Assembly (NCBI GenBank): GCA_018296165.2
Contig: JACKQL020000024.1
Coordinates: forward strand, 744,001 to 808,000
Length of the DNA: 64,000 nt
From: Termitomyces sp. T153
Taxonomy: Eukaryota > Basidiomycota > Agaricomycetes > Agaricales > Lyophyllaceae
Direction: 5' to 3'
The translations under genes were made by a program, and so were the position numbers. The first letter of the stretch is position 1; every line of letters starts with the position of its first letter. Positions 23,252 through 35,700 of this stretch are shown one piece after another. The notes under the pieces were generated by a model that was given only the letters and a program-made list of their open reading frames with translations, searched no databases and was not told the DNA's origin.

Positions 23252-24386
23252 TGTCATGACCCGTTCCCTGAAGCCCTGTACACCACCCAACAAACCCCCG
23301 CTCCCCCAGAAACCCTTCCTGATGCTTTGTCAAACTTCCCCAGCACTCCACACCCACTCCAGCTAACTCTGGCACCTTCTTGGCTAACTCCGACAGCCCC
23401 CTGGCCAACTCCAATGTCTTCCTCGCAGCCGCCAGCGCTTCCCCTGGACTTCCTGAGCCCCTGGGACCACTCCCCCACCATGCCTGACCCCATTACACAT
23501 CATCAACTCAACACCCTGGCTTCCCCAACTTACCCTGGAGTATCACGACAGCCTCAGAATGGACCGTGTCGCAATTGATCCCATCAACATATCAATGCGG
23601 CCCACCCTCTGATCGTAACCGACACCCGTCAACTCTGTCGAGCTCCGCCAAGCCCCACCACCACAGCCAATGTCCCTGGAGCTCTTCAGTAGTCAGTATA
23701 TAAGACATAGAGTAGCCCTTTGTACTCTAGTCTGGATATTGCTTAACATTACCTATGGTCTGATTGGTTCCTTCTTGTGTTTCATGTTTTGTGTCTTGTG
23801 TTTCATTTTCCTTATTCTCAGTCTCCTGGTCTTATCTCGTCTCTGTTCCGTTATCTTTCATTATCATTCCGTGTCTCCACCTGAATCTATTCTTGTTTTC
23901 ATCTCGTATTCATCCTATTTTGTTCGACTCCATCTCATCCCATTTGATTCTGTCTATTGTGTTCAAGTCCTTGACCATAACGTCCTCATGAACTCCGCAA
24001 TTACAATTACGAACCTCCAATGCTTGTTACCACCCCCGGACCCTGCTATACACTCCGCTCCGAACCCCATCAATCCCTGTTAATCCCCCATCAGAACTCT
24101 GGCTCTGCTCCTGTCATCCGCATAGCCTCTGCCTCCTCCACACCCACAGTATTTGCACACAGACTTATGCCTGAACCCCGCCAAGTCCGTCCCCCTCCCC
24201 CACAACCCATCCTCTACTCCTCTGGACCTCCCCAGACTTGCTTGGATCAATCTCCCCTGGCTATCCTCACAAGTCCCCAGTGCTTGGAACACCTCCAAAT
24301 GCTTGGTTGTCAGTGCAGGGAATCACGTTTGCCTAGTAAGGACTCGCCCAGTGTAGCTGAGCCCCCATGGTCAGCGGAACCTGACA
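23252..24386 (+). repeat. 5' LTR of the LARD-like element
   Basis: TG...CA-bounded direct repeat of 1135 bp, the left partner of 29530-30661. The sequence just after it (TAATATCAAGACTC) would be the primer-binding site. It resembles a decayed TGGTATCA-type site, but I cannot assign a tRNA. Confidence 0.88.
23697..23703 (+). promoter_or_regulatory. TATA box in 5' LTR
   Basis: TATATAA, conserved in the right LTR at 29974-29980, followed by AGACATAGAGTAG in both copies. It is a plausible start of the R region and fixes the element's orientation. Confidence 0.55.
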
Positions 24387-27300
24387 TAATATCAAGACTC
24401 TCCCTTACCCCACTCGTGATGTCCACACTAACCCCGCACACACATCCAACAAACACCCCGATGTCTATGACCAGCCCATGCCTGGAAACCACTATGATTC
24501 ATATGGCCCCACCCAATTTGCCAAGGCACATTGAGTTGCGGATCTGACACAAAATGTCCCTTCCACCCCGGTTACATCCATACAACAGCTCTATCCATGG
24601 ACACCCTCTTACAGCTCTCACACCCCCCCCACCATCTCCCCCAGCTCTGCCCTTGCAAGAGGCCGATCCCAACATCACCCAAGCTTCACCCAAAACCCCA
24701 GCGACAATTCAACCCAGTGCTTGACAACTTCTCCAACACCGCACCCTCACCCCTCCAACAACAGTAGCAAAGGCCCCACCAGGGAAAGCTGCTCACCACA
24801 TGAAAGACCAATTGCCAACCCCCTCCCCAAGACAACAATGAGACCTCTGAGAATGCGTTCCCCTGAACCCCACCATTGGACCCTCCAACCCACAACAGCC
24901 CCGTGCACCATCAGGAACAGACCCAGCAGGTTTCCGACCATATCGAGTCTGTCCACAACTCCAATAGCAGAACCCCACCACCAGATCATCTGACTTTCAC
25001 ACCCATCCCTGAGAAGGTCCACCCTCCAAAACTAGCCCCACCACCGACTGGAATCAAACCCAACCCAGCAACCCCATCCACAATGACACAAGATTCCAAG
25101 ACCGACGCTAACCCCAATTACAGAACCCACTTCCGGGATCAGTTAGGACCCCCCGGTTGACTTGGCCATCACCTCCGCTAACAAATGAAGGGGCCCTGAC
25201 GCCTCCGACCTGACCCCAACAACTCTGGAACAAGATCAAGGAATCCTCCAGCTTCTAGGTGGTCAAGAAAGGAATGGCTACGCATCCCCGCCCTGCTGCT
25301 CAAAGCACAGCCCAAAATTAACAAGGAGAACCCTGGCACCCCGACTCTCAACAAGAAACAACTACAGACCCCCACCCACTACTTCAGTGCCTGCCTGCTA
25401 TCTCAACACCTTCTCCCATGCAATCCGGAACCTCTGACATTAAGGACCCTTGATGCCGACCCTCCCTGCACACCACCCCCAGATGTAAAAACTCTGCCAC
25501 CAGACTCTGCCACCTCCCACGAAGTAAACCCCAGCACAGGAGTTACCCCAAACTAACTATAGGAAAAATGGCCCCACATGAAGTAGTTCCCGAAGTACTC
25601 TAAAATCACTGACCTGTTCACATAAGGGAGGGAGAAGCCCCACCATCATCCTGGAGATGGCCAATCAACCCACTCAAACATCCTGATGAGCCAAGAGCAT
25701 ACACTCTGACATCTGGAGGGGACTCCCCTGCCAGGACTGACGACCCAAATAACCCTGCGCTGACTCGAGGCTGCCCTGATCCACCCCTCTGACCCACTCT
25801 GGATTCTAGCAACATGACTCTGGGGCCCCCACTCCAACTCCAATATCCAACCAAGGGGACCTACAATGCCAGCCCCACACCCCACACAACCCTGCCCCTA
25901 TGCCAGAAGATGTCTATCGAGCAGGGACCACATCAACAGAGTAACCCAAAACAAACCCCATGCGAAGTAATCTCCCAGAGTACCCTAAAAGTTGCTGATG
26001 CCTTCCCCAAGAAGCGAGCAGTGCCTCTCCCCACTGCCACCCCCGCATTTGCGACAACCTCCAGGCCGCTCCAGAACACAAATGAAGAGTTGCCTCAACC
26101 CTGCCGTGACTCCCGGGGAGTCCCACTCCAGTGCCTCCCTGTGACTGACTTCCCTGCTGCCCCCAACAATTGTGAACAACCATCTTCCCCCATCCAAGCT
26201 CAGCTCCAGGAGCCACTGCCACTCCTACACAACAACTCCGCTGCTCCGCAAAAAACCCCCCACTCCAGAGCTTCCCCTCTGATTCACGACACAACTCCAA
26301 GACCCAACCCCAACCCCCACATCAACCCCGGACCCCTGGTACTTGCACTTGGAACTGCAGACTGACAAAATGCACCTCAGACCCCTCCCTCTGCCCGCAC
26401 CTCCCCCAAAGCCAACACAACCAACAAACCCCCACCGAGTGACCCTTGTGTTGACTCTGGGACTGCCCACTTCTTCCCCGATGAAGGAACCACCGACCCC
26501 CAGAAGGAACAACCCTCAGAACGAGCCCCGAAGCACCTCCACTGAGGCGAGCCATTCCCCAACCAACCCCCGCACTGCCCCTGCCCAAGAGAAACATCTA
26601 CCAATACAACCCCAACAGACCTCCAAACTCTAGGGAGTGTCAGAAATATGTAAGACCCCTTCATCCGTCTCTGAACTTACCCTTGGTCAGGAAAGCAATG
26701 TCACTTAGGTGGCCCGGAACCTTCAAATTTTGACTCTGGACTCAAAGAAACTGGTTGGGACTGATCACCCCGCACCCCACCCCCTTGGTTGTTGACACTC
26801 CAGAGCACACCAAAGCACCACCTGAACATGCCCACCCACAGATGCAATACTCCGGAGCATGACCTCAACCTAGACCAACACCCTGGAGCACAGCAAAGCC
26901 CAATCCTAAGTGCCCTTTACCAAGCACAATACTCTGGAGCTTGCCCCACCCACCCCCACCAAATGAAAACCTCTGGGCATCCTCAACCCAGGAATTGCAA
27001 CCCTAAGGGAGTACCACTGCCCTTATGCTGACCAATCCCACAGCACAGATGGCACAGAAACCAGTCCCCTGCAAACTTACTACAGGGACCACCCTACCCC
27101 AGGAGCTCCGCCGCTAGGCTGCTAGGGACTCCCTCCTCTGGCCAACTGCACCCTGAGGACAGACCTCACCCCACCACCTGTGTCGACACAAAGGCTGGGC
27201 TGCCAGAAGACCCTGCCCCTCCCGCCAGCTGCACCTACAAAAGATCAAAGCCCTGACTGCCCCAAACACACGTTGGGGACCCAGAGGTCCACCCCCTTGA

Positions 27301-27722
27301 ACCAGCACAACACACGTCTCCGCCGCAGACTGGGGAAAACCCCTACACCCTGGGTCCAAGACCCCAAGGATCAAACCCAGCAACGCCACTAAAAAGCACC
27401 CCAGAACTCTGCAGGAAGACTCCCAACACCCCTGCCAAGCCTTGGAACTCTTCTTATGGTGCTCCGCCCTGCCCCGACAACCCCGGGGCTAGCCAACACA
27501 GATGGCACTAGTGGGCCTAACCCCCGCCTCTGGATCCACTAAGGATTCAACTCCCACCAGCATCCCTGCGTGTTTCGCTTACCTCACCCTCACACAAATT
27601 AAAGTCTCACTTCACACCCCCAGGAATGATGAGGAAGCATTGAAAAGTACAAAAATATATGATACAAGGCGGAGCAGGGCGGCAAACTCAAAGATGACAA
27701 GAAATGGGGCCCGGCCACCCTC
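24387..27722 (+). pseudogene. Pro/Thr-rich interior of the LARD-like element
   Basis: The left interior is C- and A-rich and translates on + into broken proline-rich stretches, the longest 25814-26365 (183 codons). It is a possible relic of gag-like coding. I recognise no zinc knuckle, protease or polymerase motif, and it may equally be non-coding spacer. Confidence 0.35.
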
Positions 27723-29311
27723 TCACTCTTCCCCTGGAACCCCCACTATCCCTACCCCCAAATCAATCTCCATCTGGGCCCGCACCACCGCCAAGACCTC
27801 CGCCAGCCCCAGCAAAGCCTCCCCCACGTCCGCTGCCACTTCCCACCATGACTCCAGGGCCACTGCATTACGCCATCGATGCCCCGCCAGCAACCTCCCC
27901 ACCCTCGCCATCCCCTGCTGCAACTCTGGAGGCTGACCCCCAGGCATCTGCGCCAACCCATCCTGAATCAGTGCGAATGCCACAGAGGCACCATCCAAGA
28001 GAACCCAGTGCTCCCACACCCAACCTGGCCCCAAACATGATCCGTTTAGTAACAGGTGGAAAAGTGGGAACAACACTTACGAAGAATCCCCGCACACCCT
28101 GAAGAGGCCTCATTGGCCAGCCAATCCTCCCTCTGCCTTGCTATCTCCAACTCCGCCTGTAGCAGACCAGCCTCCAGTGCCATTTCCCGCTCCTCTGCCT
28201 CCTCCGTGGGCCGCCCCTCCTGCTGCGTCGGATGCTCCCGCAAGCCCCGTACCTCTGACACTTGCTCTGGCACTCCCCGCACCAAGGTGTTCCACACCTG
28301 CTCCAACGCCTCCTTCTCTGCCCGCGCCGCGTCTCAATCCTCCCTCGCCCATCAAAGCTTCCCCTCCCATGCCACCAACACCACCATTAGCACCTCCACC
28401 CACTTGCAAAGGAAGACCTCCATGATAGAAGGCGGGGGCTCTGGAGAACTTGATGCTCATCCCAAGGCCATGTCCAGGGTAGGAGAGTGAGTGTGAAATC
28501 CCAGAAAACTTGCCATCGGCTCATACCCCCGCGGCCTCTTGCTGGGCCCCACCCCCAATGGCAGGGAAGCTCTCCGCTTCCCATGGTCTGCCGCTGAGGA
28601 CGCCCCCTCCCTCTGAGGCCCCACCTGCCCCGCAGACCGCCCCGAGCTCGCCTCCCCTGACATCTGGGTCCTCTGCGCCTCACCCAGCTGACTCTGCAGC
28701 CAGTCCTTGCCCCACCCCTGCTCTGCGGCAATGCACGCCGCTCGCCACTCTAACGAGATCAAGCACTTCTCGTGGTTCACGCAATATAGAAGGCAAACAG
28801 AAGTATCATGTCATGAACCTACAGAGGGTGCATCAAAGATGCAGGCCTCACCCCACCGTGCACAGGAAACACACTGAGAACAATGGATCAGCACATGCAA
28901 CAAAGGGGAACTCAAAGACTCATCAGGGCCTCGTTTTGGCACCATTCCAGCATCAGGGGGCCCCAAGCCCACGCCAATGCCCTTGCAAACTCCTCCGCCA
29001 TCATCTCCGCCTGAGGGATTCACTGCAGCAGAGGGACCCCTTCCGCATCCCCTGCCACTAATCAGGGCACTGTGGGACAAAATTTGGCCCACCTAGGGGC
29101 CCCCGGAGAACCCACCACCATTGTGGACAACTCTGTAGAACTCCATCAGCCACCCCAAAGAAACAGGTCAACACTGCTCACAACTCCAGTACATCGCACC
29201 AGCTTGGCGCCGATGCTCGAACTCCTCCCCCTCACTGTCGTACACAATCACCATGTCTGCGTCTGAAATCAACGGGGCGGGGGAAGCAGCTGAATAACTG
29301 GGAGGGGACAT
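27723..29311 (-). pseudogene. Antisense gene inside the LTR element, Cys-rich and helical
   Basis: Runs opposite to the element. From an ATG at 29311 (MSPPSYSAASPAPLISDADM) comes an acidic block VYDSEGEEFEHRRQA, a cysteine-rich region (CSQCVSCARWGEAC, then CVNHEKC with LEWRAACIAAEQGWG), a basic linker, a Glu/Arg-rich coiled coil (28046-28306, containing EQVSEVRGL and LELARQ-like heptads) and a C-terminal helical part with SWWEVAADVGEAL ending at 27723. The pieces lie in several frames with stops between, so this copy is broken or spliced in ways I did not resolve. I recall this layout as a mushroom-specific repetitive family without known function. No pol or env homology was seen. Confidence 0.6.
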
Positions 29312-29517
29312 GATAAAGAATTTGAGGGAGCCCCGGGGTATGTCCAAGGCCTTTTAATTGATTAGGAAGAACCCCCTGATGCAGTGGCAGCCACGCTTCG
29401 ACTTTGCCTCCCATGCCGCTGTCACTCGCTGCAGATTGATCAATATTACTGGACTTTGACTCCCACACCCTGCCAATCCCTGACCCGCCTCCCTGCATCT
29501 CGAGGGTCTTGACGCTG

Positions 29518-29529
29518 AAGGGGGGGTGA
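29518..29529 (+). other. Polypurine tract
   Basis: AAGGGGGGGTGA immediately before the right LTR, the expected primer site for plus-strand DNA synthesis. Confidence 0.65.
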
Positions 29530-30661
29530 TGTCACGACCCATTCCCTGAAGCCCTGTACACTGCCCAACAAACCCCCGCTCCCCCAGAAAACCCCCCGAT
29601 CCTTTGTTGAACTTCCCCAGCACTCCGCACCTACTCCGGCTAACTCCGGCACCTTCTCGGCTAACTCCGACAGCCCCCTGGCCAACTCTGACATCTTCCC
29701 CACAGCTGCCGGCACTTCCCCTGGACTTCCTGAGCCCCTGGGACCACTCCCCCGCCATGCCTGACCCCATTACACATCATTAACTCAACACCCTGGCTTC
29801 CCCAACTTACCCTGGAGTATCACGACAGCCTTGGAATGGACCGTGTCACAATTGATCCCATCAACATATCAATGCGGCCTGCCCTCTGATCGTAACTGAC
29901 ACCTGTTGACTCCATCGAGCTCCGCCAAGCCCCGCCACCACAGCCGATGTCCCCAGAGCTCTTCAGTAGTCAGTATATAAGACATAGAGTAGCCCTTTGT
30001 ACTCTAGTCTGGATATTGCTTAATGTTACCTATGGTCTGATTGGTTCCTTCTTGTGTTTCATGTTTTGTGTCTTGTGTTTCATTTTCCTTATTCTCAGTC
30101 TCCCGGTCTTATCTCATCTCTGTTCCGTTATCTTTCATTATCATTCCATGTCTCCACCTGAATCTATTCTTGTTTTCATCTCGTATTCATCCTATTTTGT
30201 TCGACTCCATCTCATCCCATTTGATTCTGTCTATTGTGTTCAAGTCCTTGACCATAACGTCCTCATGAACTCCGCAATTACAATTACGAACCTCCAATGC
30301 TTGTTACCACCCCCGGACCCTGCTATACACTCCGCTCTGAACCCCATCAATCCCTGTTGATCCCCCATCAGAACTCTGGCTCTGCTCCTGTCATCCGCAT
30401 AGCCTCTGCCTCCTCCGCACCCACAGTATTTGCACAGACTTATGCCTGAACCCCGCCAAGTCCGTCCCCCTCCCCCGCAACCCATCCTCTACTCCTCTGG
30501 ACCTCCCCAGACTTGCTTGGATCAATCTCCCCTGGCTATCCTCACAAGTCCCCAGTGCTTGGAACACCTCCGAGTGCTTGGTTGTCAGTGCAGGGAATCA
30601 CGTTTGCCTGGTAAGGACTTGCCCAGTGTAGCTGAGCCCCCGTGGTCAGCGGAACCTGACA
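29530..30661 (+). repeat. 3' LTR of the LARD-like element
   Basis: Right partner of 23252-24386, 1132 bp, same termini and TATATAA box (29974-29980). It keeps CpG at several places where the left LTR has TpG or CpA, for example in the CCGGCTAACTCCGGC segment near 29636. Confidence 0.88.
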
Positions 30662-30863
30662 AGAACATAATGTCACTGATAGTACAAGGAACACTGTGTG
30701 CTAGGTCCAGCAACCAATCCATACTGCTGTTAGCAATCTGCATGTTAAGTACAACACTTAGATCATAAGTCAGAGACAGGTTGCTAGTGAGTTCAGCTGA
30801 CATAGATATAATCTGAGACCCATTATCAATGATGCATTCTATTTCTTTGCAATTGTTGATGAG
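30662..30863 (-). pseudogene. Gypsy protease relic, upstream half
   Basis: Minus strand: CIIDNGSQIISMS (a retropepsin DxGSQ active-site region, with N after the aspartate), followed by NMQIANSSMDWLLDLAHSVP and CTISDIMF, where the LTR element interrupts it. It continues at 23251. The upstream gag part is not recognisable beyond about 30870, where a CCTTGACCCTGGGGGG stretch begins. Confidence 0.7.
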
Positions 30864-32222
30864 CTATATGTCAGGATCCCTTGACCCTGGGGGGCTCCTA
30901 CAAAGTAAAAGAACAACCTGGGCAGACTTGATAGCCAACAAGTATGTGGTTGAGTTGAGAAATAAGAGAACTGGGAAAGATAAACCTGAAAACTGATAGA
31001 TTGAAGAGAAAGAGACAGGAGGATGAACACAAGTAAAAAGCAGACACAATAGGTAATCTCAAGACTGGTACTATACTGTATCTAGCCCATACATTCAGCT
31101 TTGATCTTGATATACTTGTCAGATTGTAATGAGCCATTGCATAAGATGGAGGTGCTCAGCAAAATGAGCCTTCACAACTGAGTGACCTAATATGGCAAGA
31201 GAGGTTAAAGTCTTGCCCATTCCACCAGGTCCTAGAAGACAGATGTGTTTTTGTGGGGCTGCAATGATAATGTCAACAAGTTCAGACTCTAGAGAATCAT
31301 GACCATGAAGGATAGTTGAATTTGTGAGCCCAAGACAGTGATGGCATGACACCCACAGGCAGATGTTCACCAAGAATTGTTTTTACATCATCTATCTCAA
31401 GCCAAAGGATCTTGAGATCCTTCTTCTGCTCATTGTAGAATGTTATGATATGCTGTTTGAGCCAGGAAAACATCTCTGCATTGTTGATGGTATGTCTCAG
31501 CTAAGGAAAAATATGCTCAACCAATCTGCAACAGAAAATTGCTTGAGAAGACTCACCATAAATTTTTCCATTGCATTATCCAATCTTGCAACACATTCAT
31601 TGACTTTGTCATTGTTAATGCTATGGAAGAGGAAAAGAAGCAAGCAATGCTGGGAAGTGATTTCATCTAGTTTTGCCTTGATGTACTCCATCTCCCTGCA
31701 GAAATCAGAGTCATCAATTATGAAAGGAAGAACGACAAGCCCCACACTCTTTTAAAATACTAATGTCATGAATGAGTTTGGCACAGATATCATCTTCTTT
31801 CTTTGCTCCTTTGAGTTCATCAACAAAAACAATGACTAGTTCTTGAATTTGGTCCCTGAGTTTTTTTGCACAGTCAAGAATGGCTTGCTTTTCTTGAAGA
31901 AGGATTGTGAATAAGAGGTGAAGTAACACATGAGGCTCATTTGAACTTACATCACATGCTTTGATGATATTTACAGCCACTTTGATAGCTGTGCCAAAGC
32001 CAGGAATAGGAACTGTTTGCACAACAGCATCAAGGATAATGAAAAAATCCTTGGCAATCCAGCCAGCACATGCTGTGCAAGTAGGAATGATATCAGACTT
32101 GTTTGTGGTATCCTAGATAACACAACAATATTTGAGTTTTGTCAATACATTTGAATAGAATTAAATCATGCACACACCTCAATATTGAAATCCCTGGCTG
32201 TTGAGGATGATAAGGATGGCAA

Positions 32223-32555
32223 TGCTAGATGCTAGTCATGCCAATAAACACTGTAAATGCCCTAGACTTTGATGACTAGCAAAGGGCCAATATACTATTG
32301 TCTCCATCCAATCTTACCCTTAATGCAATTTACATAGATATATATATATACATACCAGTGATGGACACTACCCTCAGTCAAGTACATGATGACTGAGGGT
32401 AAGTGAACATACTTATATATAATGGACATTATACTCACTAATACTACCTAGTTCATTGAGTACTTACTCATGTTCTAGGTAAGCTTAATAGAGTCAAGTA
32501 CATGACAACTGAAGTTCATTGAGTACTTACTCATGTTCTAGTTCAACCTCTAACA
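32223..32555 (+). repeat. 5' LTR of Copia element
   Basis: 333 bp and contains no CpG at all, whereas its partner has 17. Starts TGCTAGATGC where the right LTR has TGTTAGACGC. Confidence 0.92.
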
Positions 32556-32746
32556 GGTTATGGGAGTGTGCTGCTTCACATTTTGAGGTTGACTGTTTAA
32601 AAATTTCTGTGGACCTACTGTCTGTTTCCTATGGGATGCTACCCAGTATTTCGTTGCTTGATTGCCATGACTTCACACACACTGTTTGACTGGAAGAGCA
32701 CACATTGCTTCACCATTGATATACCTATCTACTTTGACCTGATGTT

Positions 32747-35700
32747 ATGGCACCCCCAACTAAGACAGGTGATGGTGCTAGCTCTCCATTGCCCACACTC
32801 ACCAATGCTGAGGCTGTTGAACTGCAAAAGACTGACAAAACCATGCCCATGATCTTGCAGATTAAGGTTTCTCTCTGTTACTTGGGAGATCCCCTTGTAA
32901 AAGATGACAGTAAATGGACACCGTGGTCAAAATATATGAAACTTGAACTTACAATGATGGGCCTGTACAAATACATTTTTGATCCTCCTGATATCCCCAA
33001 CAAACTGTATGGACCATGAGCCCACCAGAACTGGCAACTGAATGATTGACTAGTGAGATCTTATTTGCTGATGGATCTTTCTGAGTCAGAGCACAACCTG
33101 GCAGATGACATGATTGCCGCCAAGTCCTTGTGGGACTATTTGCAGGCTAGACATGGCAGTGCTGGTCCTGTTCAGCAGGTCTGGTTGTTGCAGGAAGCAT
33201 TGATGACCAAGTGCTCCCCATTGTAACCTCTGATGAAGACTATCAATAGGATATTCAGGAAAATCAATCATGCTTTTGAGGTTGGGGATGTCATGAAGGA
33301 GCTTCTACAGTCTATTGCAGCCCTATCATCCCTTTCCAACAATTCTCTCTATGCAAATGCCAGATTGATTATTTCATGTGACCTGGCAGCAGCAACAGCA
33401 TCTACACCCTATGGTCCTGACAACATCTGCTGCTTCCTGGAGAATGAACAGATGCTATATGCGGTGGACAAAGGGTTGGCAGATACTCAGCTTACTGCCT
33501 TGGCTGCACAGACACAGAGTAGGCAGGATGATTTTGTTTGCAACAATTGCAAGTCATGTGGTTGACCAGCATTTATGGGGCACACAAAGCCATGGTGCAT
33601 CCTAGAAGGTGGTGGCATGGCTGGCAAGACACTAGAGGATGCAAGGCTTGCACACTTGGCTCATTATAAGGCAAAAAGGGAGAGTCACAACAACAAGAAA
33701 GGCCCTACCAAGCTTACAGTCACAACAACAAGAAAGGCCCTACCAAGCTTACAGTCATGCCAGCAGGAGGATCTGCATTCACAGTCAAAGGCAATCCTAA
33801 TGCTTTGGCAGCATACATTGCCAGTCAGACTGGCAAGTCAGTAGGCATTGCTACAAAGGCCAAATTTGTGGGGCTGGCATCCAATGATGTTTCAGATGCT
33901 CTCGCAGATGTGGAGAGCCTTGAAATCAATACATGGATTGTGCTGGAGGAGGAGCTGTGGTTCAGCATTGATTGGACAGAATGCACTGCTGAATCAATGC
34001 TGTCCAGCACTACTGCCCCATTTGACACATACCCTTTCTACCTTGACTTGGGAGCTACTGTTTATATTTCACCAAACACACCCAATTTTGATGTTCTAAT
34101 GCCCATACTGCATAAGCCTATTTGGGGTGTAGGGGGCTCAATGATCTCTGTGACTGCGATAGGAAAAATGTGTCTGCATTTAGCAAATGGTTCCCACTCT
34201 TATGCTTGACAATGCAATGTATGTACCCAAGGCCACAGCCAAGCTACTATCAATTAGTTCAATGGCAAAAAGGGCCAGCATCTTTACAACTTTCAGTGAC
34301 ACCAAAGTGACCTTGTTCAAGAAGGATACAAACAAATTAGTGGCACATGGAACCTTACTTCCCATGAAGAACCTATATGCATTGAACCTCCACAATGGGT
34401 TGGCACTGTCAGTTCACATGTCTCCCACCATTGTTACATGGCACCATTGACTGGGTCATGCTAATTATCAAACAATTGTCAACATGGCAAAATCTGGCAT
34501 GATCAAAGGTATGCCATCCAACTTCCCCTCCAAACTGCCAAAATGTGATGAGTGTATATGTGGCAAACAGGCAAGGATGCCTGTTCCAAAAGTTAGGGAG
34601 TAGGGAATTGGACATAGAGCTACCTGGAAGCTGGAAATTGTCTGGGTCAACTTGACTGGGAAACAGGATGTGACTTCACAAACTGGGAATAACTACATGA
34701 TGAACATTATTGATGATTACACAAATAAACTGTGGTCCATCCCATTGAAGCTAAAGAGCAGTGCATTTAATGAGCTAAAAGCATGGATACTGGCATGACA
34801 GGTTGAGACTGGCCTATGGCTAGGTATACTCCACTCTGGAAATGACTCTGAGATAATAGCCAAAGAAAATGAAGCATGGTTTCAATCCCAAGGAATAACA
34901 ACCCAACATGGTGCTGTATACATGTCAGCACACCTTGGATGTGTCAAGCAGATGCACAGGACACTTATGGGTAAGAGTATAGCCATGAGACTGTATGCAA
35001 AATGTCCAGTGTTCTTGTGGGATGAATTTTATTTGACTGCAACTCACTTGCATGGGAAGACAAAGACTTTGGCTGTAGAAGATGTGACCCCCAATGAATT
35101 CTGGAATGGCAAGAAACCAAATTATTCTTACATCTGCAAGATTGGGTGCCATGTATTTGTTCTGGTACTGGGAAAACATAATCCAAAACTTTATGAAAGG
35201 TTGATCAAATGTGTCCTAATAGGCTATGATCCCAAAGCAAAGGCTTATTGATGTTACAACAGAAGTTCTAGATGGGTATACAGCATGTACCACTTAAATT
35301 CATCAAACACTAGGATGAGTACAATACCATGGACCAACATACAACCCCTCCAACTCCTGACCATACAAGCACCCCTTCCATTGAAACCATCTCTTGAGGG
35401 GCAGTAGATCATCCATTTGTAGCCCCAGATGACAATGATGAGCCAGTTCCTAGTGAGAATGAGGGGGTAGACACAGTCCAACCCATGCCTGAAGTACCTG
35501 CAGACCCTATTCCTTGTGAACAAGATGAACATTTACACCAACATGTTGAGCCAATACAGCAACAGCCATGGTAGTTGGCATGAGTACCAATCCCAACTGC
35601 AAGAAGCCAACTAGACATGGCCCCTGAAACAGCCATGCAACAAGCCACCAGGGAATTGTGAGAATCAGCAGACCAAATACAAGAAACAAAGGCAGAGCAT

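Larger units (their letters stand above)
23252..30661 (+). mobile_element. LTR retrotransposon without recognisable pol (LARD-like)
   Basis: Seen: two direct repeats of 1135 and 1132 bp, both starting TGTCA and ending CCTGACA, flanked by a perfect 5-bp duplication AGAAC (23247-23251 and 30662-30666). A purine tract GAAGGGGGGGTGA precedes the right LTR, and TATATAA in each LTR points right, so the element reads on +. The 5.1-kb interior has no recognisable reverse transcriptase, RNase H or integrase. Its + strand is Pro/Thr-rich with weak gag-like character, and it carries a long gene on the opposite strand (27723-29311). LTR differences are largely C/T and G/A changes at CpG. The element landed in the protease of an older Gypsy. 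Confidence 0.85.

Noticed and set aside
30869..31118. Possible solo LTR starting TGTCAGGATCCC
   Set aside because: TG...CA ends can be chosen, but no flanking target duplication and no second copy in the window support it.
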